This document shows, piece by piece, positions 56,759-64,000 of a DNA stretch of 64,000 nt (positions within the stretch are counted from its first letter, which is position 1; every line of letters starts with the position of its first letter). A program made the translations under genes and the position numbers. The notes below the pieces were generated by a model. That model was given only the letters and a program-made list of their open reading frames with translations. It was not told the origin of the DNA and did not search any database. This stretch comes from Pseudomonas alcaliphila JAB1. Its GTDB lineage: Bacteria; Pseudomonadota; Gammaproteobacteria; Pseudomonadales; Pseudomonadaceae. The DNA lies in NCBI RefSeq assembly GCF_001941865.1, contig NZ_CP016162.1:4277501-4341500 (forward strand), in the 5' to 3' direction.

Positions 56759-57214
56759 ATGCCGTTCGTACCCGTAGCAGAGCTCAAGGACTATGTTGGC
56801 AAGGAACTTGGCAAGTCCGAGTGGCTGACCATCGACCAGCAGCGCATCAATCAGTTCGCCGAGTGCACCGGCGACCATCAGTTCATCCACGTCGACCCGG
56901 AAAAGGCCAAGCTGACCCCCTTCGGCACCACCATCGCCCACGGTTTCCTGTCGTTATCGCTGGTGCCGATGCTGATGGAAAACATCATGATCATGCCGCA
57001 GGGTCTGAAGATGGCGGTGAACTACGGCCTCGACAGCGTGCGTTTCATCCAGCCGGTCAAGGTTGACTCCAAGGTGCGCCTGGTGGTGACGCTGACCGAC
57101 GCCACCGAGAAGAACCCCGGCCAGTGGCTGCTCAAGGCCCGCGCGGTACTGGAGATCGAAGGTCAGGAGAAGCCGGCCTATATTGCCGAACCCTTGACCC
57201 TCTGCTTCGTCTGA
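56759..57214 (+). CDS. MaoC family (R)-enoyl-CoA hydratase-like protein
   Basis: This 151-aa hot-dog-fold protein has the hydratase motif INQFAECTGDHQFIHVDPEKA (catalytic Asp and His) and FGTTIAHGFLSLSL. Relatives hydrate enoyl-CoA, for example in polyhydroxyalkanoate supply. AGGAGGAA lies just before the ATG. A 10-bp hairpin follows the stop. Confidence 0.92.
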   Translation: MPFVPVAELKDYVGKELGKSEWLTIDQQRINQFAECTGDHQFIHVDPEKAKLTPFGTTIAHGFLSLSLVPMLMENIMIMPQGLKMAVNYGLDSVRFIQPVKVDSKVRLVVTLTDATEKNPGQWLLKARAVLEIEGQEKPAYIAEPLTLCFV

Positions 57215-57227
57215 CCCCTGCCTGTTT

Positions 57228-57256
57228 CCGTTTCCGGTGTCATCCGCCGGAAACGG
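57228..57256 (+). terminator. Hairpin after the MaoC gene
   Basis: CCGTTTCCGG and CCGGAAACGG arms enclose a nine-base loop, 14 bases after the stop codon. No T tract follows, so termination is uncertain. Confidence 0.5.
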
Positions 57257-57350
57257 TAACGCTCTCACATCAGCAAAGCGTGCGGCTGAGCAGCGCAAGC
57301 GTCCAGGCTTGCGGCATACTGCGGACAAAGCACCGACCTGGACGTCCCTC

Positions 57351-59075
57351 ATGAATCCCCTTGCCATGCGCTTGCTGCCTGTTTGCCTGTCTCTGCTGCT
57401 TGCCGGTTGCGACGAAGCACGCCCGCTGCTGCCGGCCAATGCCACCCTGCCGGATGGTGGCCAGTATCGCGGTGAGATAGTCGAGGGTCTGTTGCAGGGG
57501 CCGGGGCGCCTGGACTACCGCAATGGCAGCTGGTTCGTTGGCCAGTTCAAGGACGGCATGCTCGAAGGCAGCGGTGAATGGCAAGGCCCGGGTGGTGAGC
57601 ACTATCTGGGCGAGTTCCACGAAGGCATGTTCCATGGCCAGGGCACCCTGACCTACAGCGATGGCAGCCGCTACCAGGGCGGTTTCGAACGCAATCGCTT
57701 CAGCGGCGTCGGCCTGCTCGAACAGGGCGGCCAGCGCTACCAGGGTGAATTTCTCAACGACCGCTTCCATGGCCTGGGCAAACTGGAGATGGCCGACGGC
57801 AGCAGCTTCCAGGGCCAGTTCGTCAACGGTCAGCCAGAGGGCCAGGGCGTGCGCAGCGACGCCTACGGCAACCAGTACAGCGGCGTGTTCGCCCAAGGGC
57901 TGCTCAGCGGCCAGGGCAGTTACCAGAATGCCGATGGCGACAACTACAGCGGCGGTTTCCAGAATGATGAATTCCACGGCAAGGGCCGCTACCAGAGCGC
58001 CAGCGGCGAAACCTGGGCCGGGGAGTTCATCGAGGGCGTGATGCAGGGCCCCGGTGAATATACCGACGGCGCCGGCACCCGCTACCTCGGCGAATTCGCC
58101 GACTGGCAGTATGAAGGCGAAGGCCTGCTCACCCTGCCCGATGGCAGCGCCTACCGCGGCCATTTCTCAGGCGGTGATTACAGTGGCGTGGGCACCCTGA
58201 CCCTGGCCGATGGCAGCCGTCAGTCCGGCACCTGGCAACGCGGCCGCCTGGTCCGTGACGAACAGGGTCAGGTGCTGCCCGACAGCCTCGAGCTGGGTCT
58301 GCTGCAACAAGGGCACCTGCTCGATGAAGCCATCGCCGCGATTCCAGCCTCAACCCCGGCGCGCGAGCTGTATGCACTGACCCTGGCCGGCGACGGCAAG
58401 CAGAGCGTATTCATGCGCGAAGCCGACTACGTCAGCCGGCTGATGCGCGAGCGCTTCGGCGCCCATGGCAGCATCAGCCTGATCAACCACCGCGACCATC
58501 TCGCCGACCGCCCACTTGCCACCCGCGAGAATCTCACCCGCGTGGTGCAGGCGCTGGCCGCACGCAGTGGCGAAGAAGACCTGATCTTCATCTATCTGAC
58601 CAGCCACGGCTCGCGCCGTCACGAGCTCAATCTCGACCAGCCGCGCCTGCAACTGGCCGACCTGCCCGCCAGCGAGCTGGCTGCCCTGCTCGCTCCACTC
58701 AAGCAGCGCAACAAGGTGGTGGTGATCTCCGCCTGCTATTCCGGCGGATTCATCCCGCCGCTGAAAGACGAAAAGACCCTGGTGATGACCGCCGCACGTG
58801 CCGACCGGGTGTCCTTCGGTTGCAGTGAAGAGAACGACTTCACCTACTTCGGTCGCGCCCTGTTCGCCGAGGCGCTGGGCGAAACCGACGACCTCGAGCG
58901 GGCCTTCGAGCTGGCCAAGGAACGCGTCGCCGAGCGTGAGCAGAGCGACGGCTTCGAACCTTCCGAACCGCAGATCTGGGCGCCACGCGGCGTACTCCAG
59001 CACTGGCGCGACCTGCGCCAGAGCCAGGCCGAGCGTGCGCTCAGTGCCATGGCCAGTGGTCCGGCAAAGGACTAA
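57351..59075 (+). CDS. MORN-repeat lipoprotein with C13 (caspase-fold) peptidase domain
   Basis: This is a 574-aa exported protein. Residues 1-20 form a lipoprotein signal ending LLLAGC (Cys20), so it should be anchored in the envelope. Residues about 39-300 hold eleven to twelve MORN repeats of 23 residues (for example YLGEFHEGMFHGQGTLTYSDG). The C-terminal part (about 335-540) resembles peptidase family C13, clan CD: the catalytic dyad is His419 in YLTSHGSRRH and Cys462 in VISACYSGGF. An Asn- or Asp-specific protease is likely. The MORN part may bind membranes or peptidoglycan-associated partners. The start is chosen on the lipobox; GACGTCCCTC precedes it. Confidence 0.88.
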   Translation: MNPLAMRLLPVCLSLLLAGCDEARPLLPANATLPDGGQYRGEIVEGLLQGPGRLDYRNGSWFVGQFKDGMLEGSGEWQGPGGEHYLGEFHEGMFHGQGTLTYSDGSRYQGGFERNRFSGVGLLEQGGQRYQGEFLNDRFHGLGKLEMADGSSFQGQFVNGQPEGQGVRSDAYGNQYSGVFAQGLLSGQGSYQNADGDNYSGGFQNDEFHGKGRYQSASGETWAGEFIEGVMQGPGEYTDGAGTRYLGEFADWQYEGEGLLTLPDGSAYRGHFSGGDYSGVGTLTLADGSRQSGTWQRGRLVRDEQGQVLPDSLELGLLQQGHLLDEAIAAIPASTPARELYALTLAGDGKQSVFMREADYVSRLMRERFGAHGSISLINHRDHLADRPLATRENLTRVVQALAARSGEEDLIFIYLTSHGSRRHELNLDQPRLQLADLPASELAALLAPLKQRNKVVVISACYSGGFIPPLKDEKTLVMTAARADRVSFGCSEENDFTYFGRALFAEALGETDDLERAFELAKERVAEREQSDGFEPSEPQIWAPRGVLQHWRDLRQSQAERALSAMASGPAKD

Positions 59076-59105
59076 GCTGAACTGTAACGGACAAGAGACA
59101 ACTGC

Positions 59106-59747
59106 ATGTACCTGACCCCGCAGCACATCCTTCTCGCTGGCGCCACCGGGCTTACCGGTGAACACCTGCTCGACCGCCTGCTCAGCGAGCCGACGGTCGC
59201 CCGCGTGCTGGCGCCTACCCGCCGCCCCCTGGCCGCCCACCCGCACCTGGAAAACCCGGTGGGCGACTTGCAAGCGCTGCTGCCGCAGTTGTCCGGCCAG
59301 GTCGATACCGCTTTCTGCTGCCTGGGCAGCACCATCAAGCAGGCCGGCTCGCAGGAAGCCTTCCGTGCCGTCGATCATGACCTGGTACTGGCCTTCGCTC
59401 GTCGCGCTCGCGAGCTGGGCGCACGGCATCTGGTGGTGATCAGCGCCCTCGGTGCCGACCCCGGCTCAAAGGTGTTCTACAACCGCATCAAAGGCGAGAC
59501 CGAAGAGGCGCTGAAAGCCATGGACTGGCCGCAACTGACCATCGCCCGCCCGTCGCTGCTGCTCGGCGCGCGCCATGAGTTTCGTCTCGGTGAGCGCCTC
59601 GCCGCCCCGTTGCTGCGCTGGCTCCCGGGCAAGTACCGCGGCATCGACGCCTGCGCCCTGGCCCGCGCCCTGTGGCGCCTGGCCCTGGAAGAGGGAGACG
59701 GCGTGCGCGTGATAGAGTCTTCCGACCTGCGCCGCCTGGGGCGCTGA
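59106..59747 (+). CDS. NAD(P)-binding short-chain oxidoreductase, TIP30/YbjT-like
   Basis: This 213-aa atypical SDR has the nucleotide motif [19 protein letters not shown] at residues 9-27. The later part reads [33 protein letters not shown], which supplies the YxxxK-like region and the ARPSLLLG signature. No substrate is known. It lies 30 bp after the MORN-C13 gene and may be cotranscribed. Confidence 0.88.
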   Translation: MYLTPQHILLAGATGLTGEHLLDRLLSEPTVARVLAPTRRPLAAHPHLENPVGDLQALLPQLSGQVDTAFCCLGSTIKQAGSQEAFRAVDHDLVLAFARRARELGARHLVVISALGADPGSKVFYNRIKGETEEALKAMDWPQLTIARPSLLLGARHEFRLGERLAAPLLRWLPGKYRGIDACALARALWRLALEEGDGVRVIESSDLRRLGR

Positions 59748-59763
59748 TACCGTGGATGAAACG

Positions 59764-60108
59764 ATGAAACCCACAAGCCTGATCGAGGCCCTGCAAGACG
59801 CCGACATGCTGGAGATCGACGGTCTGTATGCCTGGCAGTTCGACCTCGACACCGAATTGCTGGCGCAGATCAGCGCCGGCACGGCTGGCAGTGACAGCGC
59901 TGCCAAACCCCTGCTGCAAGTACATTGCATCGACGGCCGTGAACGCCGCCTGTGGAAGTTTTCCCTGGCTTCGGTGCAGGCCGCGCGTTACAGCGAAGCG
60001 GACGACAGCTGGCTGATCGAGGGCAGCGAAGTCAGCCACAGCCTCAAGTGCTTCGCTGCCTATCGCGGCGACAACGATGACGGCGACGACGAGCAAGACG
60101 AAGCCTGA
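59764..60108 (+). CDS. Small acidic protein of unknown function (possibly DUF5629)
   Basis: This 114-aa protein has a folded core (DGLYAWQFDLDTELLAQISA; LLQVHCIDGRERRLWKFSL) and a very acidic tail (GDNDDGDDEQDEA). It may belong to the Pseudomonas family DUF5629, but I cannot confirm that. An alternative GTG start at 59752 adds four residues. It overlaps neither neighbour and precedes the methyltransferase by three bases. Confidence 0.7.
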   Translation: MKPTSLIEALQDADMLEIDGLYAWQFDLDTELLAQISAGTAGSDSAAKPLLQVHCIDGRERRLWKFSLASVQAARYSEADDSWLIEGSEVSHSLKCFAAYRGDNDDGDDEQDEA

Positions 60109-60111
60109 ACC

Positions 60112-60723
60112 ATGGGCCTCTATGACCGCCACGTCCTGCCGTATCTGATCGATTTCGCCTGCGGCATGGGCGCGGTCATGAAAGCCCGCTCGCAGATCGT
60201 GCCGCTGGCGCAGGGCCGAGTACTGGAGATCGGCATCGGCAGTGGCCTTAACCTGAGTTTCTACGATCCGCAACGGGTCGTGGTGGTCGTTGGTGTCGAC
60301 CCGTCCGCCGACATGCAGCGCCTGGCCCGTGAACGCGCCGCACATTGCCAGGTGCCGGTGGAAATGATTGCCCTGGAGCTGGGGCAGATTCAGGCTGAGG
60401 ACGCCAGCTTCGACGATATCGTCTGCACCTTTACCCTGTGCACCATCCCCGATGCGCTGGCCGCACTCAGGGAAATGCGCCGGGTGCTGAAAGCCGGTGG
60501 TCGTCTGTTGTTCTGCGAACATGGCCTGGCGCCGGATCTGCCTGTGGTGCGCTGGCAGAAACGCCTGACGCCGCTGTGGAAACCGCTGGCCGGCGGCTGC
60601 CATCTGGATCGCGACATACCCGCACTGATCGAGGCCGGGGGCTTTCATATCCGCCAGCTGGATAGCGGCTACCTGAAAGGGCCCAGGCCCATGACCCACG
60701 TCTATCGCGGCTGGGCCGACTGA
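60112..60723 (+). CDS. Class I SAM-dependent methyltransferase
   Basis: This 203-aa Rossmann methyltransferase has motif I VLEIGIGSGLNLSFY, VVGVDPSADM as motif II, and TFTLCTIPDALAALREMRRVLKAGGRLLFCEHG as motifs III-IV. It resembles the METTL7/UbiE-like group. The substrate is unknown. It follows the small acidic gene closely, probably in one operon beginning at 57351. Confidence 0.9.
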   Translation: MGLYDRHVLPYLIDFACGMGAVMKARSQIVPLAQGRVLEIGIGSGLNLSFYDPQRVVVVVGVDPSADMQRLARERAAHCQVPVEMIALELGQIQAEDASFDDIVCTFTLCTIPDALAALREMRRVLKAGGRLLFCEHGLAPDLPVVRWQKRLTPLWKPLAGGCHLDRDIPALIEAGGFHIRQLDSGYLKGPRPMTHVYRGWAD

Positions 60724-60792
60724 GCACCGTCCCGAGCTCGCATACTCGGTATAGGCGGCCATACTGCAGGACAGGCTGCTGGAACTCTGTCC

Positions 60793-62831
60793 ATGGAAGT
60801 CGACCCGCGCATGAAGCCCCTCCCGTCACCCCGCTTCGTTAACCTGCTGCTGTGTCTGTGCCTGCTGGGCTGCGCCTGGAGCACCGCCGCAGAGGCACGC
60901 ACGGTCAGGGTCGGCGTGTACGCCAACGAGCCAAAGATCTTTGCCGATGCCAACGCACAGCCATCGGGCATTCTCGGTGAACTGCTGCAGGCCATTGCCA
61001 ACGAGGAACGCTGGCAACTGCAGACAGTGCCCTGTGCCTGGCGCTGCTCGCCGCACTGCTGGCGCTGGCCATTGGCGGCAGCCTGCTGTTGCGCCGCCAG
61101 GTCGCGGACAAGACCCGACATCTCAAGACCAGCGAAGCGCACCTCAATACCATCCTCGACAGCGTCGAGGCGCATATCTACATCAAGGACCCGCAACTGC
61201 GTTATCAGTACGTCAATCGCAAGGTCTGCGAGCTGTTCGGACGCAGCGCCGAACAGGTCATCGGTCATAGCGATGCCGACTTCTTCGACAGTGACACGGC
61301 ACAGGCACTGGGCATCAACGACCGACGCGTACTGGCTGGCGAGCGCATCGAGAGCGAGGAAACCAACCGTGATCGCTACGACCGCAACGAGCGCACCTAC
61401 TTTTCTGTGAAGCTGCCGCTGCGTGCGGCCGATGGCAGCATCTACGCCCTGTGCGGCATTTCCACCGACATCACCGAGCACAAGAAGAACCTCGAACAGA
61501 TCCATCAACTCGCCTATTACGACGCGCTCACCGGCCTGCCCAATCGCCGCCTGCTGCTCGAACACCTGCAGTTCGCCCTGGCCCGCAGCGCACGCAGTCG
61601 ACGTGAGGGCGCGTTGCTGTTCATCGATCTGGACAATTTCAAGCAGCTCAATGACACCCTCGGCCACGACATGGGCGATCTGCTGCTGCAACAGGTCAGC
61701 GACCGCCTGCTCAATCAGGTGCGCCTCGAAGACAGCCTGTCGCGCCTCGGCGGCGACGAATTCGTATTGATCCTGGAGAACCTCGAGCCTGAGCCTCAGG
61801 CTGCCATCGCCAGCATCGAGCATGTCGCGGAAAAACTTCTGCGCGCTCTGGCCGCCCCGTTCGAGCTGCCCGGCTATAGCCACAGCGGCAGCGCCAGCAT
61901 CGGTGTCGCACTGTTCTCGCAACCCCATGACAAGCCCGAGGAACTGCTCAAGCACGCCGACTTGGCCATGTATGAAGCCAAGGCCGCCGGGCGCAATACC
62001 CTGTGTTTCTTCGACCCGCGCATGCAGCAGGCACTGGCGGCCCGCGCCACTCTGGAGCATGAGCTGCGCCGCGCTCTCAGCGATGGTCAACTGCTTCTGC
62101 ACTACCAACCGCAGGTGGATGAACGGGGTGAGCTGCTCGGCGCTGAGGCGCTGGTGCGCTGGCAGCACCCGCAGCGTGGTCTGGTGCCGCCCGGCGAGTT
62201 CATCCCGCTGGCGGAAAGCACCGGGCTGATCCTGCCCATGGGCCGCTGGATCCTGCACACGGCCTGCCAGCAACTCGCCTCATGGGCCAATGACCCGCAG
62301 CGCGCCGAGCTGACCGTGGCGATCAACGTCAGCGCCCGCCAATTCCATCATCCGGACTTCGTCACCGACGTGCTCAGCGCGCTACAGAAGACCGGAGCCA
62401 ACCCGCACAGGCTGGAACTGGAGCTGACCGAGAGCCAACTGGTGCAGGACATCGAAGCGCTGATCAACAAGATGGGCCAGCTCAGAGCCCGCGGCGTGCG
62501 CTTCTCGCTGGACGACTTCGGCACCGGCTACTCATCGCTCAGCTACCTGAAACGCCTGCCACTCGACCAGTTGAAGATCGACCGCAGCTTCGTTCGCGAC
62601 CTGCTCGACAATGCCAGCGATACCGCCATCGTGCGGACCATTCTCGCCCTGGGGCAGGCGCTGGAGTTGCGCGTCATCGCCGAAGGCGTAGAGAGCCAGG
62701 CACAGCGCGATGCTCTGCTACGCCTGGGCTGTCGCCATTTCCAGGGCTACCTGTATGGCGTCCCGCAGCCGGCCGAACAGATCGGCGTCTACGGTCGAGC
62801 CACCCTCGACCTGCAGCAGGGCTCCGCCTGA
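60793..62831 (+). pseudogene. GGDEF-EAL protein with deleted, frameshifted sensor domain
   Basis: The frame from 60793 has a signal peptide and the start of a periplasmic binding domain (RTVRVGVYANEPKIFADANA, ending about ERWQLQTVPC at 61034). From there the other frame continues with a membrane helix (LALLAALLALAIGGSLLLRR). It then runs through a PAS domain (LNTILDSVEAHIYIKD), GGDEF (SRLGGDEFVLI) and EAL (GAEALVRW, LDDFGTGYSS) to 62831. A normal SBP domain is about 220 residues, and only some 45 remain. The catalytic domains are intact, and a TTG at 61089 could give a soluble product. I call it a damaged gene. Confidence 0.75.
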
Positions 62832-62835
62832 AGGC

Positions 62836-63474
62836 TCAGACGCGCACCGGCTCACGCAACGCCAGGCTGTCCACCAGACCGGCGGCGATGGCCATACCCA
62901 CCAGCTCGGCCAGCGTCTCGGCCTGCATGCGCTTCATCACCCGTGAGCGATAGAGGTCGACGGTTTTCACGCTGATATCCAGCTGCTCGGCGACTTCACG
63001 GTTGGTGTAGCCGCGCACCAATGGCAACAGCACGTCACGCTCACGCGGGGTGAGTTGATCAAGCCGTGCCTGTACCTCGGCCAGACGCGGATCGCGCCGG
63101 GTTACAGGCTTGCGGCGCTCCAGCGCCTGCTGCACGCTGTCGAGCAGCAATTGCTCGTTGTAAGGCTTCTCGATGAAATCCACCGCGCCGGCCTTGAACG
63201 CGCGCACGACGATGGGCACGTCGGCGTGACCGCTGACGAAAATTATCGGCAGGTCGATACCCCGTGCGCGCATCTCCTCTTGCACGTTCAGCCCGCCCAT
63301 GCCCGGCATGCGCACGTCGAGCAGCACGCAGGCATTGGCCGCCGGGTCGCAGGCCTCGAGAAAGGCGCGGCCGCTGGTGAACGGCACGCCCTTGAGGCCT
63401 ACCGACTCCAGCAGCCAGAGGGTCGAGTCGAGCATGCCCTGGTCGTCATCGACCACGTAAACCAGTTGTTGCAT
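62836..63474 (-). CDS. FixJ-type LuxR response regulator
   Basis: This 212-aa two-component regulator has a receiver with phosphoacceptor Asp53 (VLLDVRMPGMGG) and Lys103 (FIEKPYNE). The C-terminal LuxR helix-turn-helix (about 140-200, LTPRERDVLLPLVRGYTNREVAEQLDISVKTVDLYRSRVM) is the FixJ type. The kinase fragment 157 bp upstream on the same strand is the likely partner. Target genes are unknown. Confidence 0.93.
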   Translation of the reverse strand: MQQLVYVVDDDQGMLDSTLWLLESVGLKGVPFTSGRAFLEACDPAANACVLLDVRMPGMGGLNVQEEMRARGIDLPIIFVSGHADVPIVVRAFKAGAVDFIEKPYNEQLLLDSVQQALERRKPVTRRDPRLAEVQARLDQLTPRERDVLLPLVRGYTNREVAEQLDISVKTVDLYRSRVMKRMQAETLAELVGMAIAAGLVDSLALREPVRV

Positions 63475-63517
63475 CCCTGTGCTGCTCCTCTTGTTGTTAT
63501 CAGTGACTTGGCCGCTC

Positions 63518-63625
63518 GTAGGGCGGACTCAGGAGCGCCAGCGAACAGTCCGCCGATTCGCGTCGCGCCACAGTCCAAACGGCGTACTGCTACGCGAGTA
63601 CGCCCTACCGATGAGTACGCCCTAC
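63518..63625. repeat. Family B repeat
   Basis: GTAGGGCGGACTCAGGAGCG at the left, GTACGCCCTAC at the right (63598-63608), and a duplicated right end to 63625. The inner sequence matches the copy at 4228. It fills the gap between the FixJ-type regulator and the kinase gene. Confidence 0.7.
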
Positions 63626-63631
63626 CTCGGA

Positions 63632-64000
63632 TTACCTCTCGCTCTCCTCAACCCTGCCCAGTGGCAAACGACACTCCAGGCACAGCCCGCCGCCCTCGGC
63701 CGGCAATGCCTCCAGCGACCCACCAAAACCTTCGACGATGCTGCGGCTCATGGACAGGCCAAGCCCCAGGCCGTCCGCCTTGCTGGTGTAAAAGGGCGTG
63801 AACAGCTTGCCCAGTTGCTCGTCGCTGACACCCGGCCCCTGGTCGATCACCCGGATCGCCAGGCTGCCGGCGCGCTCCTGCGCTTGCAGACGAATCTGCG
63901 ATGCGCTGCCCGGATGCCGGTCGCGGTTCGCCTCGATGGCGTTGCGCAGCAGATTCAGCAGCACCTGTTCGAGCAGTACGCGGTCGGCGAATACCGGCGG
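63632..64000 (-). CDS. Sensor histidine kinase, C-terminal fragment
   Basis: The frame is open from the right edge, giving the last 122 residues of a histidine kinase. The ATPase domain is visible: LLNLLRNAIEANRD (N box), VIDQGPGVSD (G1), LFTPFYTSKADGLGLGLSMSRSIVEGFGG (F and G2). The sensor and HisKA parts lie beyond the window. It is probably the partner of the FixJ-type regulator. Confidence 0.93.
   Translation of the reverse strand, partial: PPVFADRVLLEQVLLNLLRNAIEANRDRHPGSASQIRLQAQERAGSLAIRVIDQGPGVSDEQLGKLFTPFYTSKADGLGLGLSMSRSIVEGFGGSLEALPAEGGGLCLECRLPLGRVEESER

Overview
The window is a 64-kb piece of chromosome from a gamma-proteobacterium, almost certainly a Pseudomonas of the P. mendocina/oleovorans type. 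The evidence is high GC with strong GC3 bias, the gene order miaB-ybeZ-ybeY-ybeX-lnt / ybeL / leuS-lptE-holA-arfA-sltB-lipA facing lipB-ybeD-dacA-rlpA-mltB-rodA-mrdA-rlmH-rsfS-nadD-proA, and short extragenic palindromes typical of the genus. The species is an inference. I see no rRNA, tRNA, integrase, transposase or prophage.

Layout. 1-9107: an Lrp-type regulator, small orphan genes (DUF2788, a globin), RluE, a zinc alcohol dehydrogenase, a GNAT protein, a divergent MocR regulator/threonine-dehydratase pair, AMP nucleosidase and an exported protein. 9108-13440 is the most accessory part: a long inverted-repeat element, a CbiM-type cobalt permease behind a cobalamin riboswitch, an eight-repeat type I-E CRISPR array with no cas genes in the window, and an AidB-like acyl-CoA dehydrogenase cotranscribed with a TetR repressor whose start codon lies inside a large palindrome. 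13444-21598: a 7TM hybrid histidine kinase, then a hydroxamate-type ferrisiderophore operon (MFS protein, FhuF-like reductase, FhuC, FhuB, FhuD) on the minus strand. 21733-25755: thiD-thiE-hemL, a membrane protein and a Sel1-repeat protein. 25869-34452: DUF1820, a lower-GC exported protein, miaB-ybeZ-ybeY-ybeX-lnt (tRNA modification, ribosome maturation, lipoprotein acylation), YdcF and YbeL.

34631-52301 is a conserved envelope and housekeeping block. LeuS, LptE and HolA are read rightward. They are followed by the ribosome-rescue factor ArfA, whose reading frame contains a transcription terminator, and by a lytic transglycosylase and LipA. LipB, YbeD, PBP5 (DacA), RlpA, MltB, RodA, PBP2, RlmH, RsfS, NadD and ProA are read leftward. 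Together these couple cell elongation and peptidoglycan remodelling with lipoylation, NAD and proline synthesis and ribosome silencing.

52547-64000: 3-methyladenine glycosylase, a DedA-PAP2 fusion, a Lon-domain protein, an LrgA/LrgB pair, a second copy of the long inverted-repeat element, a MaoC hydratase, a lipoprotein with about a dozen MORN repeats fused to a C13 (caspase-fold) peptidase domain, an oxidoreductase, a small acidic protein, a methyltransferase, a GGDEF-EAL gene that has lost most of its periplasmic sensor and is out of frame, and a FixJ-type regulator with a cognate-looking kinase cut by the window edge.

Four dispersed repeat families fill many gaps between genes. Family A is about 160 bp with terminal inverted repeats. 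Family B begins GTAGGGCGG and ends GTACGCCCTAC. Family C consists of REP-like GTAGGAGC palindromes. Family D resembles GTCATTCCCGCG...CGCGGGAGTGAC.
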